Position numbers and translations under genes: made by a program. The notes under the pieces are model-generated. The model saw nothing but the letters and a program-made list of their open reading frames with translations, had not been told where the DNA came from and ran no database searches. Positions 7,669 through 21,256 of a stretch of 64,000 bases of DNA are shown one piece after another. The DNA is from Xanthomonas cassavae CFBP 4642. GTDB lineage: Bacteria; Pseudomonadota; Gammaproteobacteria; Xanthomonadales; Xanthomonadaceae. The stretch covers positions 2,650,992 to 2,714,991 of the forward strand of contig NZ_CM002139.1 of NCBI RefSeq assembly GCF_000454545.1, read 5' to 3'. Numbering within the stretch: the first letter of the stretch is position 1; each line of letters starts with the position of its first letter.

Positions 7669-9585
7669 ATGAGCCTGCATCCGAACATCCAAGCTGTCAC
7701 CGACCGCATCCGCAAGCGCAGCGCGCTTTCGCGCGCGGCCTATCTGGCCGGCATCGATGCCGCCCTGCGTGAGGGTCCGTTCCGTAGCCGATTGAGCTGC
7801 GGCAATCTCGCGCATGGCTTCGCGGCCTCCGAGCCCACCGACAAATCGCGCCTGCGCGGCGCGGCCACGCCCAACCTGGGCATCATCACCGCCTACAACG
7901 ACATGCTGTCGGCGCACCAGCCGTTCGAGCATTACCCGCAGCTGATCCGCGACACCGCGCGTGCGCTCGGCGCCACCGCGCAGGTGGCCGGCGGCGTGCC
8001 GGCGATGTGCGATGGCGTGACCCAGGGCCGCGCCGGCATGGAGTTGTCGCTGTTCTCGCGCGACAACATCGCCCAGGCCGCCGCGATCGGCCTGAGCCAC
8101 GACATGTTCGACAGCGTGGTGTACCTGGGCGTGTGCGACAAGATCGTGCCGGGCCTGCTGATCGGCGCGCTGGCATTCGGGCACCTGCCGGCGATCTTCA
8201 TGCCGGCCGGCCCGATGACGCCCGGCATTCCGAACAAGCAAAAAGCCGAAGTGCGCGAGCGCTACGCCGCCGGAGAAGCCACCCGCGCCGAGCTGCTGGA
8301 AGCGGAGTCTTCGTCGTACCACTCGCCCGGCACCTGCACCTTCTACGGCACCGCCAACTCCAACCAGGTACTACTCGAAGCGATGGGCGTGCAGCTGCCC
8401 GGTGCCTCGTTCGTCAACCCGGAACTGCCGTTGCGCGCTGCGCTCACCCGCGAGGGCACCGCGCGTGCGCTGGCGATCTCGGCACTGGGCCAGGATTTCC
8501 GCCCGTTCGGCCGCCTGATCGACGAGCGCGCCATCGTCAACGCGGTGGTCGCGCTGATGGCCACCGGCGGCTCGACCAACCACACCATCCACTGGATTGC
8601 CGTGGCCCGTGCGGCCGGCATCGTGCTGACCTGGGACGACATGGACCTGATCTCGCAGACCGTACCGCTGTTGACCCGCGTCTACCCGAACGGCGAAGCC
8701 GACGTGAACCGCTTCCAGGCCGCTGGCGGAACCGCGTTCGTGTTCCGCGAGTTGATGGATGCCGGCTACATGCACGACGACCTGCCCACCGTGGTCGAGG
8801 GCGGCATGCGCGCCTACGTCAACGAGCCGCGCCTGCAGGACGGCAAGGTCACCTACGTGCCCGGCATTGCGACCACCGCCGACGACAGCGTCGCGCGCCC
8901 GGCCAGCGATGCGTTCGAAGCGCAGGGTGGCCTGCGCCTGTTGCGCGGCAACCTGGGCCGTTCGCTGATCAAGCTGTCGGCGGTCAAGCCGAAGCACCGC
9001 AGCATCGAAGCGCCGGCGGTGGTGATCGACACCCCGCAGGTGCTCAACAAGCTGCATGCCGCCGGCGTGCTGCCGCACGATTTCGTGGTGGTGCTGCGCT
9101 ACCAGGGCCCGCGGGCAAACGGCATGCCGGAACTGCATTCGATGGCGCCGTTGCTGGGCCTGCTGCAGAACCAGGGCCGGCGTGTGGCGCTGGTCACCGA
9201 CGGCCGCCTGTCCGGTGCGTCGGGCAAGTTCCCGGCCGCCATCCACCTGACCCCCGAAGCCGCGCGCGGCGGCCCGATCGGCCGTGTGCGCGAAGGCGAC
9301 ATCGTGCGCCTGGATGGCGAGGCCGGCACGCTGGAAGTGCTGGTATCGGCCGAGGAATGGGCCTCGCGCGAGGTGGCGCCGAACACCGCGGTGGCCGGCA
9401 ACGACCTGGGCCGCAACCTGTTCGGCATCAACCGCCAGGTCGTCGGCCCCGCCGACCAGGGCGCGATCTCCATTTCCTGCGGCCCGACCCATCCGGACGG
9501 CGCGCTGTGGAGTTACGACGCCGAATACGAACTGGGCGCCGACGCCGCTGCCGCCGCTGCGCCGCACGAGTCCAAGGACGCCTGA
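7669..9585 (+). CDS. edd: Phosphogluconate dehydratase
   Basis: 638 residues, full length for the IlvD/Edd family. Edd converts 6-phosphogluconate to 2-keto-3-deoxy-6-phosphogluconate. Iron-sulfur cluster ligand regions are visible: GVPAMCDGVTQG, VYLGVCDKIVPG and SPGTCTFYGTANSNQ. The C-terminal VTDGRLSGASGKFPAAIHL is the typical substrate-side signature. It lies upstream of eda with a 51-bp gap that contains a short GC hairpin at 9601-9618. Confidence 0.96.
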   Translation: MSLHPNIQAVTDRIRKRSALSRAAYLAGIDAALREGPFRSRLSCGNLAHGFAASEPTDKSRLRGAATPNLGIITAYNDMLSAHQPFEHYPQLIRDTARALGATAQVAGGVPAMCDGVTQGRAGMELSLFSRDNIAQAAAIGLSHDMFDSVVYLGVCDKIVPGLLIGALAFGHLPAIFMPAGPMTPGIPNKQKAEVRERYAAGEATRAELLEAESSSYHSPGTCTFYGTANSNQVLLEAMGVQLPGASFVNPELPLRAALTREGTARALAISALGQDFRPFGRLIDERAIVNAVVALMATGGSTNHTIHWIAVARAAGIVLTWDDMDLISQTVPLLTRVYPNGEADVNRFQAAGGTAFVFRELMDAGYMHDDLPTVVEGGMRAYVNEPRLQDGKVTYVPGIATTADDSVARPASDAFEAQGGLRLLRGNLGRSLIKLSAVKPKHRSIEAPAVVIDTPQVLNKLHAAGVLPHDFVVVLRYQGPRANGMPELHSMAPLLGLLQNQGRRVALVTDGRLSGASGKFPAAIHLTPEAARGGPIGRVREGDIVRLDGEAGTLEVLVSAEEWASREVAPNTAVAGNDLGRNLFGINRQVVGPADQGAISISCGPTHPDGALWSYDAEYELGADAAAAAAPHESKDA

Positions 9586-9636
9586 CCCCTTCCCTCTGCG
9601 CGGCCGCTACGGCGGCCGCCGTCCAATGGAGTTGCA

Positions 9637-10296
9637 ATGACGATTGCCCAGACCCAGAACACCGCCGAACAGCTGCTGCGCGACGCCGGCATCCTGCCGG
9701 TGGTCACCGTCGATACGCTGGACCAGGCACGCCGCGTCGCCGACGCGCTGCTGGAAGGCGGCCTGCCCGCCATCGAGCTGACCTTGCGCACGCCGGTGGC
9801 GATCGATGCGCTGTCCATGCTCAAGCGCGAACTGCCCAACATCGTGATCGGTGCGGGCACCGTGCTGAGCGAACTGCAGCTGCGTCAATCGGTGGACGCC
9901 GGTGCGGACTTCCTGGTGACCCCGGGCACGCCGGCCCCGCTCGCACGCCTGCTGGCCGATGCGCCGATCCCGGCGGTGCCCGGCGCCGCCACGCCGACCG
10001 AATTGCTGACACTGATGGGTTTGGGTTTCCACGTGTGCAAGCTGTTCCCGGCCACCGCCGTGGGCGGTCTGCAGATGCTCAAGGGCCTGGCCGGTCCGTT
10101 GTCCGAGCTCAAGCTCTGCCCCACCGGCGGCATCAGCGAAGCCAACGCCGCCGAGTTCCTGTCGCAGCCGAATGTGGTCTGCATTGGCGGGTCGTGGATG
10201 GTGCCCAAGGATTGGCTGGCCCAGGGCCAGTGGGACAAGGTCAAGGAAAGCTCGGCCAAGGCGGCGGCGATCGTGCGGCAGGTGCGGGCGGGTTGA
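9637..10296 (+). CDS. eda: 2-dehydro-3-deoxy-phosphogluconate (KDPG) aldolase
   Basis: 219 residues of the KDPG/KHG aldolase family. Catalytic residues are in place: Glu47 and Arg51 in AIELTLRT, the GAGTVL phosphate segment, FLVTPGTPAPL, and the Schiff-base Lys135 in HVCKLFPAT. It splits KDPG into pyruvate and glyceraldehyde-3-phosphate, completing the pathway started by zwf. GGAG lies a few bases before the ATG. It is the last gene of the run. Confidence 0.96.
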   Translation: MTIAQTQNTAEQLLRDAGILPVVTVDTLDQARRVADALLEGGLPAIELTLRTPVAIDALSMLKRELPNIVIGAGTVLSELQLRQSVDAGADFLVTPGTPAPLARLLADAPIPAVPGAATPTELLTLMGLGFHVCKLFPATAVGGLQMLKGLAGPLSELKLCPTGGISEANAAEFLSQPNVVCIGGSWMVPKDWLAQGQWDKVKESSAKAAAIVRQVRAG

Positions 10297-10777
10297 TTGG
10301 CTGGGCGCCATCTCCGGCAGGTTGATCGTTGGATGGCTTCGAATCAGCACGTCGATACAGATGTGCTGATTCGCTAAAAACGGCATTGGAGATCGGGTGA
10401 TGCTGGACGACGGCGATCACTGCCGCGTTCGCTCGTAAGCCGGAGAGAAAATCTTTCCAAGCATCCTTGGGCACGCAGCTTTTCTGCTCGAGGCATGGCG
10501 ATCGCATACCGATCTGCTCGAAGCTATGGCGACAACATACCGAGGCGGTAGCGTGGCCGGGGATTGGCGGAGAGCGGCACTCAGGATGTGCCGCAACGGC
10601 AAGTCAGGCAGGATGTCTGCCGAGCCGAAGAGCCGATCCCCGGCCGCGCTGTCGCCCCTTACCGGAGCCGCTGATTGGCGGTCAGGTGCTTTGGTCGTCG
10701 TACGAGCCGAAGGAAGGAACCGTACCCTCACCCCAACCCCTCTCCCGGGGGGAGAGGGGCTTAACGCCTTACCTCGT
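10297..10777. other. 481-bp gap between convergent eda and the RND operon, with a perfect GC hairpin
   Basis: I see no gene here. The notable element is a perfect 10-bp stem, CCCCTCTCCC at 10737-10746 and its complement at 10750-10759, separated by GGG. It sits just past the end of the leftward RND operon and past eda. It could slow transcription from both sides, but there is no T run, so it is not a classical terminator. Similar pyrimidine-purine hairpins recur between genes in xanthomonads as far as I recall, so a dispersed repeat is also possible. Confidence 0.5.
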
Positions 10778-13700
10778 TCACGACTCCAACGCAGCGTTCG
10801 TAGGCAGTGCCTTCGGCACACCGCGCGCACGTCGCACCAGCGCTGCGGCGCCGCTGCTCATGTCATCGAGAATCGCGTAGATGGTGGGCAGGAACAGCAG
10901 GCTCACGATGGTCGAAAACGCCAACCCGCCCGCGATTGCGCGTGCCATCGGGAAGTACGGCGGGCCGTCGCTGAACATCGTGGTGCTGGTCAGCGAGATC
11001 GGCACCATTGCCAGGATTGCGGTGCCCATCGTCATCATGATCGGCCGCAAACGTTCGCGTGAGCCTTCGACCAATGCCTGCGTGCGCCCCATGCCGCGGC
11101 GGCGCAGATTGTTGATGTGCTCGATCATCACGATGCCGTTGTTCACGACCACGCCCATCAGCACCAGGATGCCGATGAAGGACATGATGCCGAACGAGGT
11201 GCCGGTGATCCAGAACAGCCAGAACACGCCGAAGATCGAAAACAGCACGCCGCTCATGATGGCTGCCGGGAACAGTAGCGATTCGAACACTGCCGCCATC
11301 ACCACGTAGATCATCACCAGCGCGATCACCAGGTTGAACACCATCTGGCCCATCGCCTCGCCATCGTTCTGGTAGTCGCCGCCGTCGAAGGTATAGCTGT
11401 AACCCGCCGGGAAACTCATCGCCTTGAGCGGCTTCTCCATCGCCGCGCGCGCTTCGGGCATGGTGACTTTTTCGGCCAGATTGGCCTTGATGGTCAGCGT
11501 GGTCTGGCGGTTGGTGCGCCCGATCTGGGTGGCGGCCGGGCGAATCTGCACGTCCACCAGGCTCAGCAACGGCACGCCGCGACCATCCTTGGTGCGCACG
11601 GTGAAGCCGGCCAGGTCTTCGGGCTTGCTTTGCTCGGCGCCGGCAAAACGCACCCACACCGGCACTTCATTATCGCCACGGCGGAACTCGCGCAACGGCG
11701 TACCGCGCAGCGCCAGGCCCACGAAACTGGCCACCTGCTCGGCACTGAAACCGAACGCAGCGGCACGTTCGCGATCGACGCGGATTGCCAGTTCGCTGGT
11801 GCGGTCGCCGCTGTCCACGTGTACGTCGCGCAGTTCCTTGCGTTGCGCCAGCAGGGGAACGACCTCATCGGCCAGCGCCTTGAGCGCCTCGGTGGAGTCG
11901 CCGACCAACTGCACCTGTACGCCCTGGCTGCCGTTTCCACCATCGCCCTGATTGCCGATGCTGTAGTCGGCGCGCGCAGAGCGCGGCAGCTCCTTGCGAA
12001 TTTTCTCCAGCAGCGGCGGCAGATCCTTCACCTTGCCCGCGTCGAAGGTCACCACCGTATTGCTGCCTTCCACCTCGCTGAACCACGAATAGATCTGGGT
12101 GATGTGGTACTTGGCGCGATTGGCTTCGAGGTAATTTTCCACATGGCCGATCTCTTCGCCCAGCTGCTCGCGGGTATAGGAGCCTTTCCACTGGTACTGG
12201 ATGAAGGCCTCGTTACCTCCATCGCCGCCGAACATGTCGACCTTGGTCAGCTTCATCGGCACCAGGCTGATGGCGCTGACCAGGATGATGCCGGTCACGC
12301 TCCAGCCACGGTGCGCCAACGTCCATGCCAGCACCTTGGCGTAACGGCGCTGCAGCCGCGCGATCACACCGCGCTCGGACGTCACCATCGGCGGCGTCTT
12401 CATGCGTGCCGACAACATCGGAATCAGGCTGATCGCCACCAGCCACGACGCCAGCAACGACACCGAAATGGTGATCGCAATCTGTGCCATGAAAATGCTG
12501 ATGTTGTTGGTTTCGCCGAATAAATTCGGCACGAACACGATGCAATGGCACAGGGTGCCGGCGCTGAGCGCGATCGCCACGCTGCGCGTGCCCAGCAAGG
12601 CCGCCAGCTGCGGCTGACCCGGCATGCGCTCGCGTTCCTGGTAGATGCTTTCCACCACCACCACCGCGTTGTCCACCAGCATGCCGACCGCCAGCAGCAA
12701 GCCCATCATGGTCAGGATATTGAGCGTGACCCCGACGAAGTACATGAAGCCCAAGGTGATCGCAAAGCAGATCGGGATCGCCAACGTCACCATCAACGTT
12801 GATGGCCAATGCCGCAGGAAGAAGAACAACACCGTGATCGAGAGCAACAGGCCCACCGCGCCAGCTTCGGCCAGCTCGGCCAGCGACGAGGTCACCGCCT
12901 TGCCCTGGTTGTCGATCACCTTGACCTGCACATCGCGCATCGCCGGCTGGGCGCGGATGTCTTCGACCTCTTTCAAGGCGGCCTTGGACACTTCCACCAG
13001 ATTGGCGCTGCGCTCCTTGTAGACATCCAGACCGATCGCCGGGCGCCCATCCAGACGGCGCCCGTAATTCATACGCGTCGGCTTGAGCCGCACCTCGGCG
13101 ATGTCGCCCAGCCGCACGCCTTTGGCATTGAGCACCAGCTCGCGTAATTCCTGCAGGTCGCGCAGTTCACCGATCGGCTGCACACGGATGCGCTGCCCGT
13201 TGTCGTCGATCTGGCCGGCAGACACCGAGAAATTGAGCTTGCTCAAGCGCTCGCTCAAGTCGTTGAGGCTGAGGTCGTGCGCGGTGAGCCGGTCGGGCGC
13301 AATCGCAATCTCGACCTCGTTCGGCGGTGCGCCGGAGATCTCCACCTTGGCCACGCCGGGAATACGCTCGATGCGCCGCTTGAACTCGCGGTCGAGCATG
13401 TCATAGGCGCCGGTCAGATCGGTCTGACTCGCCAGGCGCACCTTGAGCACCGGCTCGTCGCTGCTGGACCATTTGAAGACATGGAAACGCTGCAGATCCT
13501 CAGGAAAGTCGTCACGCACCGCGTCCAGCCGCTCGCGTGCATCGGAGGCGGCAATGGCGATATCGCGGTCCCAGTCGGAGAACTCGATGAAGATATTCGC
13601 GCCGTCGGCGGTGGCGGTCGAGCGCATGCGCTTAATGCCGGTCATGGTCGCCAGCGCTTCTTCGGCCGGCCGCACCAGGTTGCGTTCCACCTCGTCCGGC

Positions 13701-13860
13701 GTAGAGCCGGTGTACGGCAATTGCACGAACAGGAATGGCGCGGAAATATCCGGCAGCGCCTCCAATGGCAGCCGGAACGCCGCAATTAGGCCCACCACCA
13801 CCAGCGACACGAAGCACATGACGGTGGTGACCGGGCGACGGATGCTGAAGGCGGCAACGC

Positions 13861-13864
<4 letters not shown>
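10778..13864 (-). CDS. RND efflux transporter, HAE1/AcrB-like (second pump of the operon)
   Basis: 1028 residues with the RND plan of 12 membrane helices and two large periplasmic loops. The N terminus RRPVTTVMCF, the PDISAPFLFVQLPYTG region, and the helix-4 segment GMLVDNAVVVVESI with the proton-relay aspartate are all visible. The C-terminal half has GVVVNNGIVMIEH and RLRPIMMT. It probably exports drugs or lipophilic compounds by proton antiport. Its ATG overlaps the stop of the preceding RND gene (13861-13864). With the shared adaptor upstream, the arrangement resembles mdtABC. No outer-membrane channel gene is adjacent, so a TolC-type partner must be elsewhere. Confidence 0.92.
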
Positions 13865-17363
<3,499 letters not shown>

Positions 17364-17367
<4 letters not shown>

Positions 17368-18497
17368 GCGTGCGTCTCGTCATGCGCGGGTACCGAGGCC
17401 TTGGCCGCTACCGGCTTGCGATCGGGCTGGCCGATCACCTGCACAGCGGTGCCGTCGCGCAGCGCCACCTTGCCGGCTGTCACCACCTGGTCGCCTTCCT
17501 TCAGGCCCTGGCGGACCTCCAGCCACGGTCCTTCCGCATAGCCCAGCTTCACCGGCACCCGGCTGGCCTTGCCATCGCGCACCACGAACACGGCCGGCTC
17601 GCCATCGTCCAGCAAGGCCAGGCGCGGAATCACCAGGGCATCCTTGCGCTGGTCGTAATCGATGCGGATGCGCCCGAACATGCCCGGCTGCAGCGACTCG
17701 GCGCCCTTACCGAAAGCGCACACCACCCGGAACGTGCCGCTGCCCGAATCCACCACCGGCGCAATCCGGTCCACCTTGCCCACGAACTGCTGGCCGGGCA
17801 ACGCATCGGCCAGCAAGGTCACCGGCTGTCCGGATTTGAGTGTCGCCAGTTCACGCTCGGGAACGTTGAGCGTGGCCTCCAGCTGCGAGTCGTCGACGAT
17901 GCGGAAGATCGGCGTGTTGATCTGCACGAAGTTGCCGGTCTTGATCGAGCGCGAGGCGATCACGCCGGAAATCGGCGCCTGCACCGTAGAGTAGGACAGC
18001 TCCAGCGACGCCAGCCGATGCTGCGCACGGCTGTTTTCCACGTCGAACTTGAGCTGGTCGACATCGGCTGCGCTCACCAGCTGCTGCCCCACTAGTTGTG
18101 TCGCACGGCGGTAGCTGTTTTCCAGCTTGCGCAACTGCGCTTCGCTCTGCGCCACGGCCAGGTGCGCACGGTCCGGGTCCAGCCGCACCAGCGCCTGTCC
18201 GGCCGAGACCTTCTGGCCTTCTTCCACCATCACCGCCAGTGCCACGCCGGAGGTCTTGGCCACCACTTGCGCTTCCGCACGCGGCTCCAGTGCAGCGGTA
18301 CCGGTATAGCTGGCGGCCACTGCGCGGCGCGCGGCCTTGGCCGTTTCCACCGGCACGGCGTCCACGGCCTTCTTTTCTTCTGCTGCCTTGGCCTCGCCAT
18401 CGCCGGCCTTGCAACCTCCCAACAACAGGCTGGTGGTGATCAACAGCGCCGCGGCGCAGGTTCCGCTGCGGCGGGGCAAGAGGGAGAGTGGCGACAT
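17364..18497 (-). CDS. RND efflux periplasmic adaptor (membrane fusion) lipoprotein
   Basis: 377 residues. A lipoprotein signal ends in LLLGGC (Cys29), followed by an acidic/alanine linker and the adaptor core. That core has a lipoyl half-motif (AKTSGVALAVMVEEGQKV), a short coiled-coil hairpin around residues 110-160, the second lipoyl half (VQAPISGVIASRSIKTGNFV) and a beta-barrel with the membrane-proximal C terminus. It would link the two following RND pumps to an outer-membrane channel. It is the first gene of the leftward operon and is divergent from the cytochrome c genes. Confidence 0.93.
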
Positions 18498-18701
18498 CGT
18501 CGTGTCCTAGTGGATGCGTGAACAGGTGTTGTAGGCAAGTAAACCACCCAGATACGCATGTCGCCAATGCGCCAAAGGTCATGGTCTGTTCAACTTCGCG
18601 TATTCACCCCGTTTGCGCCACGCCAATTCGCAGGCATACTCGGTCCGGTTCCGGCACGCCCCCACGTGCGGACGCTCAATCAGTCTTCCGGATACGAAAC
18701 C

Positions 18702-19112
18702 ATGCGCCCGCAGCCGCTCGCCGCTTGTCTCGCTCTGGTCGTCTTCCTGCCGTTTGGGGGCGCATCAGCGACACCGTCAGTCACGCCGGCAACACCGGCC
18801 ACGCCGACGCCTGCCACTACGGCAGCACCCGCCACTGCCGCAGCGGCGCCCGCCGCCCCGACCGGCAATCCAGCTAATGGCCGCCTGCTCGCCTATACCT
18901 GCCAGGGCTGTCACGGCGTGACCGGCTACAAGAACGCCTACCCCAGTTATCGCGTTCCCAAGATCGGGGGCCAGTCCAGCCAGTATCTGACCCAGGCGCT
19001 GACCGAATACCGCCAGGGCAAGCGCAAGCATCCGACCATGCAGGCGCAGGCGCAGAGTTTCTCCGAGCAGGACATCGCCGACATCTCCGCCTTCCTGTCC
19101 ACTCTCAAATAA
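18702..19112 (+). CDS. Secreted class I cytochrome c (c4/c5-like)
   Basis: 136 residues from the ATG at 18702. A signal peptide (cleavage after GGASA, about residue 23) is followed by a Pro/Ala/Thr-rich linker and one cytochrome c domain. The haem site is CQGCH near residue 66 and the likely axial methionine is in HPTMQAQ. The spacing of KIGGQSSQYL and DIADISAFLS is typical of cytochrome c4 halves. It probably carries electrons in the periplasm. A second, lipid-anchored cytochrome follows after 8 bases, suggesting a two-gene unit acting together. Confidence 0.88.
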   Translation: MRPQPLAACLALVVFLPFGGASATPSVTPATPATPTPATTAAPATAAAAPAAPTGNPANGRLLAYTCQGCHGVTGYKNAYPSYRVPKIGGQSSQYLTQALTEYRQGKRKHPTMQAQAQSFSEQDIADISAFLSTLK

Positions 19113-19120
19113 GCGCCCAC

Positions 19121-19582
19121 ATGCCGAACGCCCTGCACGCTCCGCGTCTAGCCATCGTCCTGGTCGCTGCCCTTACGTTGGCGGCCTGCTCCCAATCCCA
19201 GGTCGAATCTCCCGATCATTCCGCCGGCGATGCCGGTCATGCCAGCGGCGAACACGGTTCCAGCTCCTCGGCCGGGTTGCCCACCGGCCGTGCAGAGGCC
19301 GGCGACAAGCTTGCGCATGCCAAGGGCAAGGCCACCGGCCAGAGTTGCGTGGACTGCCACGGCGCAGACGGCAATGCACCGATCGACCCCAGCTATCCCA
19401 AGCTCGGTGGGCAGTACGGCGACTATCTTGCGCATGCGCTGCAGGCCTATCGCAGCGGTGATCGCCAGCACCCGTTGATGACTGCGCAGGCCACTGCGCT
19501 CAGCGATCAGGATATTGCCGATCTCGCCGCCTACTTCGGTGCGCGGCAGACGCAGCTGCGCGACCTGCATGGCGTCAAATAA
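19121..19582 (+). CDS. Cytochrome c lipoprotein
   Basis: 153 residues. A lipobox LAAC (Cys23) marks it as lipid anchored. A His/Ser/Gly-rich linker of about 40 residues follows, then a class I cytochrome c domain with CVDCH near residue 76, LGGQYGDYLAHALQAY and HPLMTAQ with the likely axial methionine. It is a paralogue of the preceding secreted cytochrome and would act on the membrane side of the same electron path. The two genes are only 8 bases apart. Confidence 0.88.
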   Translation: MPNALHAPRLAIVLVAALTLAACSQSQVESPDHSAGDAGHASGEHGSSSSAGLPTGRAEAGDKLAHAKGKATGQSCVDCHGADGNAPIDPSYPKLGGQYGDYLAHALQAYRSGDRQHPLMTAQATALSDQDIADLAAYFGARQTQLRDLHGVK

Positions 19583-19635
19583 CGCGCATGCTCGATGCGG
19601 GCGCGTGCGCTGTCTCAATCGGAATGAAAAAGCGC

Positions 19636-19664
19636 TTGCGCGAAAATTAACAGGCCGCTATCAT
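19636..19664 (+). promoter_or_regulatory. Sigma-70 type promoter of the first tRNA-Ala/tRNA-Glu pair
   Basis: TTGCGC at 19636-19641 and TATCAT at 19659-19664 are separated by 17 bases. The tRNA begins 18 bases after the -10, the right distance for a stable-RNA promoter. Confidence 0.65.
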
Positions 19665-19681
19665 TTCGTTCTCAGTTTCGT

Positions 19682-19757
19682 GGGGCCATAGCTCAGCTGG
19701 GAGAGCGCCTGCATGGCATGCAGGAGGTCGGCGGTTCGATCCCGCCTGGCTCCACCA
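19682..19757 (+). tRNA. tRNA-Ala (anticodon GGC)
   Basis: A 76-nt cloverleaf with a 7-bp acceptor stem GGGGCCA/TGGCTCC, anticodon loop ATGGCAT giving GGC, the T-loop TTCGATC and an encoded CCA end. It is first of a two-tRNA unit with tRNA-Glu and is repeated almost exactly at 20419. Confidence 0.97.
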
Positions 19758-19804
19758 TCTCAGACATTAGGCCGTCTGAAATGACAACTCGGGTTTTGAT
19801 CTGC

Positions 19805-19880
19805 GTCCCCATCGTCTAGAGGCCTAGGACACCACCCTTTCACGGTGGACACCGGGGTTCGAATCCCCGTGGGGACGCCA
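19805..19880 (+). tRNA. tRNA-Glu (anticodon TTC)
   Basis: A 76-nt cloverleaf with acceptor stem GTCCCCA/TGGGGAC, anticodon stem CCACC/GGTGG around loop CTTTCAC (anticodon TTC), T-loop TTCGAAT and an encoded CCA end. It is 47 bases after tRNA-Ala and followed at once by a terminator. An identical copy is at 20542. Confidence 0.97.
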
Positions 19881-19887
19881 ATCATCC

Positions 19888-19914
19888 AAAGCCCCGGCAC
19901 CGCTGGGGCTTTTT
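19888..19914 (+). terminator. Rho-independent terminator after the first tRNA pair
   Basis: AAAGCCCC and GGGGCTTTTT arms flank a short GC loop, followed by a T run at 19910-19914. It ends the tRNA-Ala/tRNA-Glu transcript. Confidence 0.85.
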
Positions 19915-19920
19915 CATGCG

Positions 19921-20370
19921 TCGAAAAAGTTTCTCCCGCCCGCAAAGAAGCGCGCGCATCAATGCGTGAAGACAACCCGGCTGGCTCGCCTCATCAAGGC
20001 GCAAGATCAACGGTCGCCAGGCAGCACGTCACCGACATCACTACCAAGCGCCCGGCGTCCGCAGCGCACCGCGCTTGCAACGACGCCATCGATCGAAGCA
20101 GCTTTGCATCGGATCTCCCCCCCCCCTGTGCTGCGAGCGAGATGGCACGCAACACCATCGCGATAGCACAGACGCAGATTGCACCGACCTGCAGCAAGGC
20201 CGACGGCGCAGCGATGACAGCCCGCCACCGATGCACAGCTGCGATGGCCTCGCATGTGACTACCGTGACGATGCGATCGGCGCGCCGAGGCAAGGCGAGC
20301 GAAAAACGCACACTCATGAGCACCGGTTGCACCGCAGCCGCGTCCACAGCAAATTTTTTTCGAAGACCAC
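19921..20370. other. Spacer between the two tRNA pairs, no gene recognised
   Basis: About 450 bases without a convincing gene. It includes a run of ten cytosines at 20117-20126. A leftward open frame (19994 to about 20317) would give a ~107-residue protein with one hydrophobic segment and would contain the C run. I cannot tell whether it is real. Confidence 0.4.
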
Positions 20371-20399
20371 TTCCCAAAGACGATTTAGGTCGCTATGAT
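20371..20399 (+). promoter_or_regulatory. Promoter of the second tRNA pair
   Basis: TTCCCA at 20371-20376 and TATGAT at 20394-20399 are 17 bases apart, and the tRNA starts 20 bases after the -10. The -35 differs from that of the first copy, so the duplicated unit does not include an identical promoter. Confidence 0.55.
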
Positions 20400-20418
20400 T
20401 GCCGGCTCGCAGCAACGC

Positions 20419-20494
20419 GGGGCCATAGCTCAGCTGGGAGAGCGCCTGCATGGCATGCAGGAGGTCGGCGGTTCGATCCCGCCTGGCTCCACCA
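20419..20494 (+). tRNA. tRNA-Ala (anticodon GGC), second copy
   Basis: Identical in sequence to the copy at 19682, with encoded CCA. The spacer to the next tRNA is nearly the same length as in the first pair and shares a long central block. Confidence 0.97.
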
Positions 20495-20541
20495 CTTCAG
20501 ACATTAGGCCGTCTGGATTGGACAACGAGGTTTTGATACGC

Positions 20542-20617
20542 GTCCCCATCGTCTAGAGGCCTAGGACACCACCCTTTCACGGTGGACACCGGGGTTCGAA
20601 TCCCCGTGGGGACGCCA
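20542..20617 (+). tRNA. tRNA-Glu (anticodon TTC), second copy
   Basis: Identical to the copy at 19805, with encoded CCA. It again follows tRNA-Ala in the same unit and is followed by a terminator. Confidence 0.97.
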
Positions 20618-20624
20618 ATCATCT

Positions 20625-20653
20625 TGAAGCCCCGGCACTGCCGGGGCTTTTTT
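20625..20653 (+). terminator. Rho-independent terminator after the second tRNA pair
   Basis: AAGCCCCGGCA and TGCCGGGGCTT arms form a strong stem followed by a T run at about 20648-20653. Confidence 0.88.
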
Positions 20654-20794
20654 ATCCACGCCTCTCAAGCATCCTGCTTGGGCGTTGCAGTTGTCGCGCA
20701 AAGCACATGCATCGAATGCATGGCGTGTCGGCAAGCCCGATCGCAGGCAGCTGCGGTCGGGCATGCAAGCCACCTGCGTAGACGGCCTAAGTCG

Positions 20795-20971
20795 TTACGC
20801 GTGTCCGTCATCCAGCGCCTTGCGACCTTCGTGCGTCAGGTCGATATCGCCATCCTCGGCCTGTGCGGCATAGCCGGCGCGCACTGCCCAATTGGCCTGT
20901 TCGTCCGTTACAGGTTGAGTGTCGTGGATAGCACGCAGAATGCGCAGTTGCCGCGAAGCATCGAAGTCCAT
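20795..20971 (-). CDS. Small hypothetical protein, 58 residues
   Basis: A leftward frame from the ATG at 20969-20971 gives an acidic, well-mixed sequence (MDFDASRQLRILRAIHDTQ, then VTDEQANWAVRAGYA and LTHEGRKALDDG) with the look of a winged-helix-like fragment rather than a random frame. A GTG three codons earlier is an alternative start. No clear Shine-Dalgarno is visible. It stands alone between the tRNA units. I do not recognise a family; the call rests on composition and helix-like periodicity only. Confidence 0.5.
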   Translation of the reverse strand: MDFDASRQLRILRAIHDTQPVTDEQANWAVRAGYAAQAEDGDIDLTHEGRKALDDGHA

Positions 20972-21204
20972 GGTGAGCACCGGCTTGAAGGAAGACCATC
21001 AAGGTACGCACCGGCCGTGATGACTGCGTGCCTGCAGCGTCGTCCGACACACGCGCGACCTGGATACGCAAGCGCTGCTGCTGTGGTTGCGTCCTGATAC
21101 TCAAGCAATGCGTTGGCCGCGCCTGCTGCGTCATCTGCGCATGCGCAGCCCCCCCTACGAGATCGAGCGCGTGACACGCGCCGGAGAGCAAAGCGCAATC
21201 AAAG

Positions 21205-21238
21205 CAAAAAGCCCCTCCGGTGGTGCCGGAAGGGCTTT
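21205..21238 (-). terminator. Terminator after tRNA-Leu
   Basis: Read leftward, AAAGCCCTTCCGG and CCGGAGGGGCTTTTT form a stem with a short loop and a T run. It lies 19 bases past the tRNA-Leu end. Confidence 0.85.
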
Positions 21239-21256
21239 CGCTGGTACAGCTGTCTC

